Positions 1 to 6,286 are shown, counted from the first letter of the stretch. The stretch is 6,427 nucleotides of DNA from JBHGBB01 sp041946755 (GCA_041946755.1 JBHGBB010000210.1:1-6427); one strand, 5' to 3'. Notes: generated from the sequence alone by a model not told the origin. Translations and numbers: made by a program.

Positions 1-639
1 ATACAAAATCGGTTTACCCATTTCAGTAGCGCGACCGATCGCTTCTTCAACCGCTTCCAATCCCGGAATCCGGCGGATAAACAGATTCGGGTCTTTTCGA
101 GCGCGTTGAATGAAATAGTAGATAAAGATAAATAAGATAATAGTAAGGATAAAGTTATTGAATTTATTCCATTTAAACCAGTTCTGTTGCGGGACTGCAG
201 TAACCACTTGGGCCAGTTCAAATACGGTTGTATCACTAGCTTGTTTCATTCCTAATTTATAATAGCATTGAATCGGTTTTTTGGTCGCCGTGTCTTTTGC
301 AACAGCTACTTCATGAAAATGATATTGTTTAGTAGATTTAGTAAACCCAAAATATTCGGGTTTATCGGATTCCATGGAATTCGTAGATGGGATTTCTGCG
401 GCCTGGATAAACGGGCCGGTTGGAGTAGCTGCGGAAGAAATGATGTATGATACATTTTCCCCTTCACTGGGTGAAACCGACCAAATCAGAAGGATACTAC
501 TTCCGGCATCGTTCGGGGTATCAATCGCTTTAAATTGTTCCGGTAAGGTAAGGGTAGATGATTGACCAAAACCAAAGGATATCAGAATGCTGGTTAAGCA
601 GAGTATACTGAGCGATACAAAACGATACTTTCTAATCAT
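1..639 (-). CDS. Membrane protein with signal peptide and C-terminal DUF6754-like region (3' end beyond the window)
   Basis: Translating the minus strand from the ATG at 639-637 gives 213 open residues that run off the left edge, so the protein is incomplete at its C-terminus. Residues 1-25 form a basic-then-hydrophobic signal peptide ending near GFGQSS. Residues about 30-150 are beta-rich and Fn3-like (LIWSVSPSEG, then YIISSAATPTGPF). Residues about 161-178 are a clear transmembrane helix (FILTIILFIFIYYFI) followed by basic RARK. The last residues, RIPGLEAVEEAIGRATEMGK, match from memory the start of the DUF6754 family. The expected topology is an exported N-terminal domain, one membrane span and a cytoplasmic DUF6754 domain. 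The start lies 16 bases after the stop of the KOW-domain gene, which suggests co-transcription. No clear Shine-Dalgarno motif is visible. Function is unknown; the family name needs a profile search. Confidence 0.85.
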   Translation of the reverse strand, partial: MIRKYRFVSLSILCLTSILISFGFGQSSTLTLPEQFKAIDTPNDAGSSILLIWSVSPSEGENVSYIISSAATPTGPFIQAAEIPSTNSMESDKPEYFGFTKSTKQYHFHEVAVAKDTATKKPIQCYYKLGMKQASDTTVFELAQVVTAVPQQNWFKWNKFNNFILTIILFIFIYYFIQRARKDPNLFIRRIPGLEAVEEAIGRATEMGKPILY

Positions 640-655
640 TAGATGCAATCGATAT

Positions 656-1786
656 TTACCCTTCTATGATTTCAACATTAGCTCGAGGGAGAATCACTCG
701 CTGTCCATCATTCAACTCGACTTCCATAACTCGGACTTTCGCTTCGGTTTCTATCTGCTGTAATTCCGAGGGTAACGCTGCGATTTTCCCGATTTTTCCG
801 AAATGCGGTTCTCGAATAATCCGAATTTGATCGCCAATTTGGATACCAGTACCGCTCGAAAAGTCCCTATTTTTTACCATATTTCTCTCGGTTTCTGCAA
901 GTGCGATTATTATTTCCGGTCGCATAACTCCTGCTCGAATCTGAGTTCGACCGCTGATTGACGCCCTTTTCCCCTGTCGTTTTTTCAATAATTCGAAGGT
1001 GCGATTTGCCATCGATATCTTGCCGAAACCTTCGGTAATAATCAAGGTGGTGGTTACATCTTCATCGCCGGTAATCGCTACTCCTAATTCGTATCCCAGC
1101 CAATCTTTTAAATCTTGAGCATCGATCCCACCGAGAATAATTCCGGTAATCCCGAGTTCGATAGCTTTCTTTAAGGTTTGTCCATCGATGAACGAGCCAC
1201 CGACAATAATTTTCCCTTTTTGTTCCGGACGAAGACTGGCGATAGTTAGCGGTTCATCAGGAGAATTAACCGCCATCTGTAATACTCCAGCGGTTTCGCC
1301 ACCGATACCGAAGATACCCTGGATATAAGTTGCGGTGGTATTAATTTCAGCGCCTAATCCCGGTACGATTTTCTCGACTTTGCCATCAAGATACGCTTTT
1401 AATTCCACATGGCGAGGCGGTTTGCGGAGTAATACTTGACCGGTAATATGCGAGATACTTTCAACCGAACCGGTAATCGGAGATTTAACAGTGGTTTTAA
1501 ACCATTTAAGAATCGGTTTGTTTTCTGCTATTGCTTCCCCTTCTTGGACCGGGTCGCCTTCTTTTTTTAGCATATACTCTTTAATATCTTCCGGCGGGAT
1601 ACTCAACTGGTTGACGATGTTAACTGCAACAACTTCGTTCGGCAATTCGGTTCGCGCGATAATGGTTTCCGCCTGAACGATATCGCCGGGTTTAACTAAT
1701 ACTTCTCCAGATAGAGGAAGTGTTCGCGATTTAATGACTTGCGTTTGTTCCATTACCTGCAAGCCGGGAGTATATGCATGAGCCAT
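656..1786 (-). CDS. Conserved protein with biotinyl/lipoyl-like and C-terminal KOW domains, partner of the GlmL-like ATPase
   Basis: This 376-residue protein starts with ATG and the motif MAHAYTPGLQV, which I recognise as a conserved start of a family found beside GlmL-like genes. It has no signal peptide or membrane helix. Residues 20-50 (LSGEVLVKPGDIVQAETIIA) and 98-145 (SPITGSVESISHITGQVLL, then AYLDGKVEKIVPGLG) look like biotinyl/lipoyl-type barrel halves of the kind seen in carrier and Rnf/Nqr proteins, but no lysine in a carrier-type MKM motif is evident. Residues 155-170 contain GIFGIGGE. Residues 190-290 form an alternating alpha/beta region (KIIVGGSFIDGQTLKKAIEL, then GITGIILGGI). 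Residues 315-340 (IQIGDQIRIIREPHFGKIGK) are a KOW/NusG-like motif, leading into a short beta tail. A cytoplasmic scaffold or nucleic-acid/ribosome-contacting role is possible but unproven. Confidence 0.85.
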   Translation of the reverse strand: MAHAYTPGLQVMEQTQVIKSRTLPLSGEVLVKPGDIVQAETIIARTELPNEVVAVNIVNQLSIPPEDIKEYMLKKEGDPVQEGEAIAENKPILKWFKTTVKSPITGSVESISHITGQVLLRKPPRHVELKAYLDGKVEKIVPGLGAEINTTATYIQGIFGIGGETAGVLQMAVNSPDEPLTIASLRPEQKGKIIVGGSFIDGQTLKKAIELGITGIILGGIDAQDLKDWLGYELGVAITGDEDVTTTLIITEGFGKISMANRTFELLKKRQGKRASISGRTQIRAGVMRPEIIIALAETERNMVKNRDFSSGTGIQIGDQIRIIREPHFGKIGKIAALPSELQQIETEAKVRVMEVELNDGQRVILPRANVEIIEG

Positions 1787-1796
1787 AATTAAATTC

Positions 1797-1824
1797 AGTC
1801 CTAAGTCCGAAGTCTTAAGTCCTA
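1797..1824. repeat. Imperfect tandem array of four 7-bp units
   Basis: The plus strand reads AGTCCTA, AGTCCGA, AGTCTTA, AGTCCTA in direct succession, then AGGC. The array fills most of the 54-base gap between the end of the GlmL-like gene and the start of the KOW-domain gene. Seven is not a multiple of three and the units lie outside both genes, so coding constraint does not explain them. They resemble the short tandemly repeated heptamers (STRR) known from cyanobacteria in unit length only, not in sequence. Confidence 0.75.
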
Positions 1825-1840
1825 AGGCTATCGGAATAGA

Positions 1841-3637
1841 TTATTTTTCTGGATAAAGGTTTAATGCTTTATTCCATTTCGTTAATAATGTTTGTCGTTC
1901 TTTATTATCCGCTGGCAGTCGTAACGGTCGTCCGCGGGTATCGATTACAATACCAACTACGCCGCCGGTAACTTTTTGGGTAACTGGTTTACCCGGTCCT
2001 TCACCGGCATCAAAGCCGCGCGCTGGTGTTACCGTAATCGTCGCCATCTTACCGAGTGGTAACGGATGCATAATAATTTCATTCATCGGTAAACTCTGTT
2101 CGATAGTTTCGCCACCATCGATATCGAGTTTATATTCGACACAAGGCTGTCCGGGTTTACCATCACCGGAAATAGCGATACAAGTTCCGAGATTAATCAA
2201 ACAATCTTTTTCGAATACTTCAGTAGCCGCCGTTTGATTAACTTCAGCTAATACTCCCAGATGCGGCATCATAAAAATACTATCTACCGCTAATCGGGTA
2301 ATACCTTCCGGGAGAAACGCATCGATCATCATCAGCATCGATTGTACCCGGCGCGGCGCATGAGATAGAACTCCGCCGCTGCCGATTAATAGATTCAGAT
2401 GCAGCATGTTGATTAAGGTTTGGCCGGATTCGGTCTGTTTGAACGAATCGGCAATCGACCGTTCTTGCTGTACTCCTTTTAACCCTACCGCTAACGATTT
2501 ATGCTGGATAAACGCTAAGCGTAATGCTTCCCGGGATAGGGCTTGTTCGACCATAAGTTCTTTCAACGATTGCGGTATCGTTGTCGGTCGAATCATTTTA
2601 TTTTTAATCCGATTTCGTAAATCCTGCGGGTCGATATCGAACGGCAGCCAGCGCAGAACATTATCCAATCCGGCTTCTGCCAGTACATTGGATACGCTAT
2701 AACTCATCCCGAGGTTAGCGCTAACTGTTCGATTGAAGATTTTCTGGAATACTGAAAATACATCGGTAGTCGCTCCGCCGATATCTACTCCGATAACATT
2801 AATCTTTTCTTGTTCGGCAACGGTTTCGATGAGATTGCCGACCGCTGCCGGAGTCGGCATAATCGGGACTTCTACCCATTCTTTTAATTTCCCATATCCC
2901 GGCGCCTGCGCCATAACATGTTCCATAAACAGGTCTTGAATCTTCTGGCGGGCAGGGAATAAATTCTCGGTTTCTAAGGTTGGCCGGATATTATCGGTGA
3001 CAACTAAATCTACGATATTACCTAATACTTTTTCGATTTCCTGCCGGGCATCTTTATTCCCGGCATAGATGATTGGGAGACGGAAGGTATGACCTAACCG
3101 CGGTCGAGGATTAGCTGCAGCGATATATTCCGCTAATTCGACTACATGGGCGATAGTTCCACCATCAGTTCCTCCGGATAATAAAATCATATCCGGCCGG
3201 AATCCCCGGATTCGTTCGATTTTCTGATGGGGTAATCTACCGTCATTTGATGCCAGAACGTCCATAACGATAGCTCCGGCACCTAACGCTGCACGTTGCG
3301 CACTTTCAGCGGTCATGGTTTTAACCGCGCCGGCAACTAACATCTGGAGACCGCCACCGGCACTGGAAGTAGAAATATAGATATCTACTCCGACATTACC
3401 TTGTGCCGGAGTGATGATTTTTTCGCCATCAAGTATTTTCCTGCCGGAAAGCTCTTCTACTTCAACGATCGAATTCAATACTCCCCGGGTTACATCGTTA
3501 AACGGGGATTCTACGGTTGTTGGTGCTTCACCACGGAACGTCTGGCGATATTCACCATTCTTCTTTTCGATGAGAATCGCTTTAGTAGTAGTGCTACCGC
3601 AATCGGTAGCGATGATTACATTTAAATCATTTCGCAT
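1841..3637 (-). CDS. GlmL/MutL-family ASKHA-fold ATPase, not linked to a mutase here
   Basis: The protein has 598 residues from the ATG at 3637; an in-frame TTG at 3646 would add three. Both halves of an actin-like ATPase fold are visible. Phosphate-1 is ATDCGSTTTKAIL (residues 10-22). The GlmL signature STSSAGGGLQM with TAESAQRAALGAGA lies at about 89-121, LLSGGTDGG at 152-160, and the second phosphate motif GVDIGGATTDVFSV at 283-296. An adenosine-type motif, LIGSGGVLSHAPRR, lies at 417-430. The length is near that of GlmL/MutL proteins. In glutamate fermenters that family sits between the GlmS and GlmE subunits of glutamate mutase and is thought to assist that cobalamin enzyme. No such subunit occurs here, and the neighbours are of unknown function, so family membership is firm but the client is not. 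No Shine-Dalgarno motif precedes either start. Confidence 0.93.
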   Translation of the reverse strand: MRNDLNVIIATDCGSTTTKAILIEKKNGEYRQTFRGEAPTTVESPFNDVTRGVLNSIVEVEELSGRKILDGEKIITPAQGNVGVDIYISTSSAGGGLQMLVAGAVKTMTAESAQRAALGAGAIVMDVLASNDGRLPHQKIERIRGFRPDMILLSGGTDGGTIAHVVELAEYIAAANPRPRLGHTFRLPIIYAGNKDARQEIEKVLGNIVDLVVTDNIRPTLETENLFPARQKIQDLFMEHVMAQAPGYGKLKEWVEVPIMPTPAAVGNLIETVAEQEKINVIGVDIGGATTDVFSVFQKIFNRTVSANLGMSYSVSNVLAEAGLDNVLRWLPFDIDPQDLRNRIKNKMIRPTTIPQSLKELMVEQALSREALRLAFIQHKSLAVGLKGVQQERSIADSFKQTESGQTLINMLHLNLLIGSGGVLSHAPRRVQSMLMMIDAFLPEGITRLAVDSIFMMPHLGVLAEVNQTAATEVFEKDCLINLGTCIAISGDGKPGQPCVEYKLDIDGGETIEQSLPMNEIIMHPLPLGKMATITVTPARGFDAGEGPGKPVTQKVTGGVVGIVIDTRGRPLRLPADNKERQTLLTKWNKALNLYPEK

Positions 3638-3678
3638 AAATAACAAAATCTATGTATCAATTAGTTTGAAGTATGAAT

Positions 3679-3705
3679 AAATCCCAAATCCCAAATCCCA
3701 ATGCC
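3679..3705. repeat. AAATCCC heptamer array
   Basis: Three perfect AAATCCC units (3679-3685, 3686-3692, 3693-3699) are followed by a degenerate AATGCC copy and further CAAAT-rich sequence up to about 3740. The array lies in the gap between the 132-residue gene and the GlmL-like gene. Similar heptamer strings occur between genes in many candidate-phylum genome bins, as I remember them. Confidence 0.8.
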
Positions 3706-3746
3706 AAACAAATTTCAAATGCTTAAATGTCAAATTTCCATTCGAC

Positions 3747-4145
3747 TCATTTAGTTTTATTATTTGGATTTTGGATTTTATTTGAGCTTTGAGCTTTGAG
3801 TTTTGAACTTTCCTTAGATGCTTTCTCAATCCTTTGCACAAATAGTTCTATTCCATCCCGATGTTCCAGGATTTCGATTAGTTTCTGATAATCCGGTTCA
3901 TTAAACAGCGGGCCGATTAACGGCCGCAGCACGATCAGCGCCTGACTACCGATAAAGTTTAACGGGGTCATCGACTGCAACGCCATTATTGCCGGTGCTA
4001 CGAGCTGTCGTCTAACAATAAACTGCGCCGCTTTATCCAAGACCGTGTAATCTCCATCAGCAGGGAGCGGCGGCTGTTTCACCGCAAACGCATGTTTCAG
4101 TTTATTCCGCCAGGTTTTCCGGTCGTTAGTCATAATCGGAATCAT
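3747..4145 (-). CDS. Small conserved soluble protein of unknown function with a repeat-derived C-terminal tail
   Basis: The 132-residue product has no signal peptide or membrane span. Residues 33-108 are helical and look conserved: AAQFIVRRQLVAPAIMALQS, then PLNFIGSQALIVLRPLIGPL and ILEHRDGIELFVQRIE. I recall such a short protein beside GlmL-like genes, but know no function. The ATG at 4145 overlaps the end of the upstream membrane-protein gene by 20 bases. A second in-frame ATG at 4133 gives a shorter overlap and is equally likely, since neither has a visible ribosome binding site. The overlap suggests translational coupling. After RIEKA the chain changes abruptly to a low-complexity Lys/Gln/Asn/Ser tail (residues 112-132) encoded by heptamer repeats, so the ancestral protein probably ended near residue 110. 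Confidence 0.75.
   Translation of the reverse strand: MIPIMTNDRKTWRNKLKHAFAVKQPPLPADGDYTVLDKAAQFIVRRQLVAPAIMALQSMTPLNFIGSQALIVLRPLIGPLFNEPDYQKLIEILEHRDGIELFVQRIEKASKESSKLKAQSSNKIQNPNNKTK
3763..3808. repeat. TTTGGAT and TTTGAGC heptamer arrays inside a coding end
   Basis: The plus strand has TTTGGAT twice (3763-3769, 3770-3776), four bases, then TTTGAGC, TTTGAGC, TTTGAGT, TTTGAAC (3781-3808). All are 7 bp with a TTTG core. The array lies within the 3' end of the 132-residue gene and encodes its last residues. The stretch 3766-3778 is a near-perfect inverted copy (12/13) of 3679-3691, so the two arrays could pair across about 74 bases. Confidence 0.8.
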
Positions 4146-4572
4146 GTACCCGGGCTCGAATATAATTGACGATTACCTCTTTATCTTTTCCCACCAGAAC
4201 GAAATACCCGCGAAAGGGGTCTAGCCAATGCGGGCGGGGAAACGGGGATAATTGCACCCCGGTTTTACACACATAAAAAGTTTTGAACTCGGTCCATTTC
4301 CGGGTTTTAGTTAATCCCAGAAAAGTATAATGAACCCCTTCTATATCAATCTTATATTGAGTCGGTAGAAAATAGCGAAGTAACGACCCGACTAAAACCG
4401 CAATGGAAATGAAGGTTAAGAGCGATTGTTTAAATTCCGACTGGATAAAAGTGAAAAGCGATATTAAAAATAAAATTACCGCTACCGATTTCACCCAATG
4501 TTCTCTAAACGGATGAACTTTCCAAACAATCGGTAAATCATCAATTTCTACTACAGGGTTCACTGAGTTCAA
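4126..4572 (-). CDS. Small membrane protein with two N-terminal helices and a PH-like C-terminal domain
   Basis: The frame is 148 residues from a TTG at 4572; a GTG at 4563 would give 145. An in-frame stop five codons above the TTG rules out a longer ATG-started form. Residues about 27-45 (VKSVAVILFLISLFTFI) and 51-69 (LLTFISIAVLVGSLLRYFL) are hydrophobic helices forming a hairpin. The soluble part (residues 70-142) begins PTQYKIDIEGVHYTFLG and continues RKWTEFKTFYVCKTGV and FRGYFVLVG. This alternation resembles bacterial PH-like domains (YdbS/YcxB type), though that call rests on pattern only. It is the first gene of the cluster that includes the GlmL-like ATPase and overlaps the next gene. 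It may hold the complex at the inner membrane face, which is inference. Confidence 0.75.
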   Translation of the reverse strand: MNSVNPVVEIDDLPIVWKVHPFREHWVKSVAVILFLISLFTFIQSEFKQSLLTFISIAVLVGSLLRYFLPTQYKIDIEGVHYTFLGLTKTRKWTEFKTFYVCKTGVQLSPFPRPHWLDPFRGYFVLVGKDKEVIVNYIRARVHDSDYD

Positions 4573-4576
4573 CTTG

Positions 4577-4582
4577 ATTATA
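4577..4582 (-). promoter_or_regulatory. Possible -10 box (TATAAT) of the GlmL-like cluster
   Basis: On the minus strand a perfect TATAAT ends four bases before the TTG start of the first cluster gene. No convincing -35 hexamer lies 16-18 bases upstream and there is no TG extension. If it is used, the transcript would start very near or just inside the annotated start, favouring the GTG at 4563 and an almost leaderless mRNA. The call is weak. Confidence 0.25.
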
Positions 4583-4623
4583 CCTTAACGTATAAGACTA
4601 AATATTCTACCATAAATATTTAA

Positions 4624-4634
4624 GGTTTAAAACC
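4624..4634. other. Short palindrome GGTTTAAAACC in the cluster leader
   Basis: A perfect 5-bp dyad with one central base lies in the A+T-rich gap of 239 bases between the exported-protein gene and the cluster. No rho-independent terminator with a U-tract is evident in this gap on the minus strand. The dyad could be an operator or chance; nothing else in the gap stands out. Confidence 0.3.
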
Positions 4635-4811
4635 AAAATATGTGAATTATTGATAGGTTGATATACAGGATGGATATTATTGTTCTATAGTTGCCGGGAT
4701 AGATTTGAATTCTATACTTATTTTCTCTATCTGGTCTATTTAAGTATTCACTGGTAAAATGGTATGGTTTGGTTTAAACAATGTGTCGAATATCTCTTGC
4801 TTTGGTAGGAA

Positions 4812-5798
4812 TTAATCCCATTTTTTGACAGACCAATCTATATTAGACAATTGGTTTTTTAGATACTGGGCGTTATATTTTATTAAGGCATAGGCTTCGG
4901 ATAAGATGCATTGTTTAGCGAAATCGGTTTCTGCAGTATCGATGAGGTGTTGTAATTTGTTTTTTACAATATTATAATTATGTTTGGTTAATGCGGTGCG
5001 GCAATCCTGCAATAACCGTTTATATTTATTTCGAGCTTTAGTCGATTCCATCCATCCTTGGGTGTAACACTCATCAGTATACCAGATTATGGTATTAATG
5101 AATGTAGTGGCAGTATTTATAGAACTAATCGGTTCTGGGAATACTTTCGGTCCAATTGTCTCGCCTCTAACACTATCCCCATCTAAATTCGGTTCATCAT
5201 CAGGTGCCATCTCAACTTCACCATCAGGGAATATATAATCAGGAACAACACCTTTGGTCCAACAAGAAACAACACTCGGAAGATAGGTACTTTCAAATTG
5301 AAATCCAGTGGTTGATGAGCCGGGACATAATCCTTCGGAATTAGTATACCAAAATACATCCGAATCACCTTCAAAAAATAATTTATCCCATCCCATTGGA
5401 AAGATAACGTTTTTGATTGATGACGTTACATTGTACATATCTAGCATGGCAACTTTTTGAGTACTGTTAGAAAGGCTACTTAGAGAATATTTGTAGATAA
5501 AACTATTATTCGTAGTATCAAAGGATACTTCACCTTGTACTACTACACTTACTCGGATCGCAGGTTCATAAACAAAATAAGTGGTACTTCCATCGATACG
5601 GGTATAATATATCCTCCAGTTTTGGGTGACGGTATCGAGCACCACATTTCCCTCAGATAAATTCAATTTCGTCTGGTCGGTTCCGGTCGTATCGGTGCCG
5701 AAATTCGAAACTAATGGCTTTCGAGCCGCAAAGCTATAACTCAACAAACCAATGAAAAAAATCATTAGGGTACTTAATATGACTAATATCTTTTTCAT
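4812..5798 (-). CDS. Exported protein with C-terminal FIMAH-like helical domain
   Basis: The 328-residue product starts MKKILVILSTLMIFFIGLLS, a classic signal peptide with a likely cleavage site after residues 22-25 (SFAA). No other membrane span is seen, so it is probably periplasmic or secreted. Residues about 45-190 are rich in beta-prone, Ser/Thr/Tyr segments with no motif I recognise. Residues 186-220 form a Pro/Asp/Gly/Glu linker (DYIFPDGEVEMAPDDEPN). Residues 227-316 are helical: INTIIWYTDECYTQGWM, then RLLQDCRTALTKHNYNIVKN and SEAYALIKYNAQYLKNQL. The spacing matches the FIMAH domain, which is found at the C-termini of surface and secreted proteins and named for intramolecular helical features. 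That identification is from memory. Five cysteines (158, 179, 244, 266, 297) could form disulfides. The gene starts 7 bases after the antitoxin-like gene and shares its promoter. Confidence 0.85.
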   Translation of the reverse strand: MKKILVILSTLMIFFIGLLSYSFAARKPLVSNFGTDTTGTDQTKLNLSEGNVVLDTVTQNWRIYYTRIDGSTTYFVYEPAIRVSVVVQGEVSFDTTNNSFIYKYSLSSLSNSTQKVAMLDMYNVTSSIKNVIFPMGWDKLFFEGDSDVFWYTNSEGLCPGSSTTGFQFESTYLPSVVSCWTKGVVPDYIFPDGEVEMAPDDEPNLDGDSVRGETIGPKVFPEPISSINTATTFINTIIWYTDECYTQGWMESTKARNKYKRLLQDCRTALTKHNYNIVKNKLQHLIDTAETDFAKQCILSEAYALIKYNAQYLKNQLSNIDWSVKKWD

Positions 5799-5805
5799 AG
5801 AAATA

Positions 5806-6048
5806 TTATCCTCGATTTAATTCACGCTCCTGGTCTTTCTTTCGTTCTGCAATTAAAGATTCGAGAACTCCGGATCCTTTTAACGACCCGCGAAGGTTGC
5901 GATAGAACCGAGCAGTTATTGGTTCAAGTATGATTTGGTTGCCATGTTGAGAGAAATGAATTCTGGTGCCTGGTTTAATTTCAAATTGAGTTCGGATATC
6001 TTTAGGTATAGTAATTCTGCCTTGGCTTGAGACTTTATATGTTTTCAT
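5806..6048 (-). CDS. AbrB/VapB-type antitoxin-like DNA-binding protein without an adjacent toxin
   Basis: The 80-residue product carries an N-terminal swapped-hairpin AbrB domain: MKTYKVSSQGRITIPKDIR, then FEIKPGTRIHF and IILEPI. This is the dimeric DNA-binding fold of SpoVT/AbrB/MazE/VapB proteins. The C-terminal part (LRGSLKGSGVLESLIAERKK) matches the toxin-binding tails of VapB antitoxins, where a VapC PIN-domain nuclease normally follows within a few bases. Here the next gene encodes an exported protein instead, and no PIN motif is seen anywhere in the window. It may be an orphan antitoxin acting on a toxin elsewhere, or a regulator of the two-gene unit. A good promoter lies just upstream, with a palindrome over its -10 box that could be its own operator. 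No Shine-Dalgarno motif precedes the ATG. Confidence 0.9.
   Translation of the reverse strand: MKTYKVSSQGRITIPKDIRTQFEIKPGTRIHFSQHGNQIILEPITARFYRNLRGSLKGSGVLESLIAERKKDQERELNRG
5810..5813 (-). promoter_or_regulatory. Ribosome binding site (GAGG) overlapping the end of the upstream gene
   Basis: The minus strand reads CGAGGATAATATTTCTATG. GAGG ends 11 bases before the ATG of the exported-protein gene and lies within the last codons of the antitoxin-like gene, so translation of the two may be coupled. It is one of the few recognisable Shine-Dalgarno motifs in the window, and its spacing is on the long side. Confidence 0.5.
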
Positions 6049-6076
6049 AGCGAAATATAATATTGAACTTAACCTA

Positions 6077-6086
6077 TAGTATACTA
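6077..6086. promoter_or_regulatory. Perfect 10-bp palindrome over the -10 box, candidate autoregulatory operator
   Basis: TAGTATACTA is its own reverse complement and covers the -10 hexamer of the antitoxin-like gene. A wider dyad, ACCTATA at 6072-6078 and TATAGGT at 6113-6119, flanks the whole promoter. AbrB-type antitoxins usually bind dyads at their own promoter, so an operator is a fair inference. Confidence 0.4.
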
Positions 6087-6106
6087 AGTTTATTACCGAT
6101 TGTAAA
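6078..6106 (-). promoter_or_regulatory. Sigma-70 type promoter of the antitoxin-like and exported-protein genes
   Basis: On the minus strand TTTACA (6106-6101) is followed after exactly 17 bases by TATACT (6083-6078), each 5/6 to consensus. The predicted start near 6071 gives a leader of about 23 bases before the ATG at 6048. Confidence 0.7.
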
Positions 6107-6158
6107 GTAAGGTATAGGTCTTAATAGGAATAAAATATAGTGCGGTATACCAGAAAAT

Positions 6159-6181
6159 CAAGTTCTCCATTGGATAACTTG
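6159..6181. repeat. Imperfect hairpin CAAGTT / AACTTG
   Basis: CAAGTTCTC at 6159-6167 pairs with GATAACTTG at 6173-6181 with one mismatch and a 5-base loop. The motif CGGTATA occurs 9 bases before it, as it does next to the other hairpins of this gene-free region. Confidence 0.45.
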
Positions 6182-6226
6182 CTTTAGCATTGAAAATAGT
6201 AGAGTTATGATATCAGTAGAGTTCAC

Positions 6227-6259
6227 AAAATCAGATTATCTAATAGAGAAACTGATTTT
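6227..6259. repeat. Hairpin AAAATCAG / CTGATTTT, possible degenerate copy of the palindrome family
   Basis: Perfect 8-bp arms (6227-6234 and 6252-6259) enclose a 17-base A+T-rich loop, and one more T follows. The arms match the outer arms of the palindrome at 6394-6426, but the GGCAGGCTGCC-type core is absent. It could be a decayed copy or a weak terminator. Confidence 0.4.
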
Positions 6260-6286
6260 TCCTAGTCCTATTTGAAAATATATGGG

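Noticed and set aside
268..565. Two short plus-strand open frames near the left end
   Set aside because: They lie antisense to the minus-strand membrane-protein gene, which has a signal peptide, membrane helix and a recognisable family motif; the plus frames have neither.
3638..3646. TTG start for the GlmL-like ATPase, adding three residues
   Set aside because: An ATG follows three codons later, nothing upstream favours the TTG, and the ATP loop sits at normal distance from the ATG.
3679..3808. CRISPR array
   Set aside because: The units are only 7 bp and contiguous, with no unique spacers of regular length.
3650..3841. 63-codon minus-strand frame between the small conserved gene and the ATPase gene
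   Set aside because: Its translation is made of heptamer-repeat peptides (KLKAQ, WDLGFGI type), and it overlaps the 132-residue gene in another frame.
5183..5374. 63-codon minus-strand frame inside the exported-protein gene
   Set aside because: It is an alternate frame of a gene with a clear signal peptide and domain pattern, and shows no features of its own.
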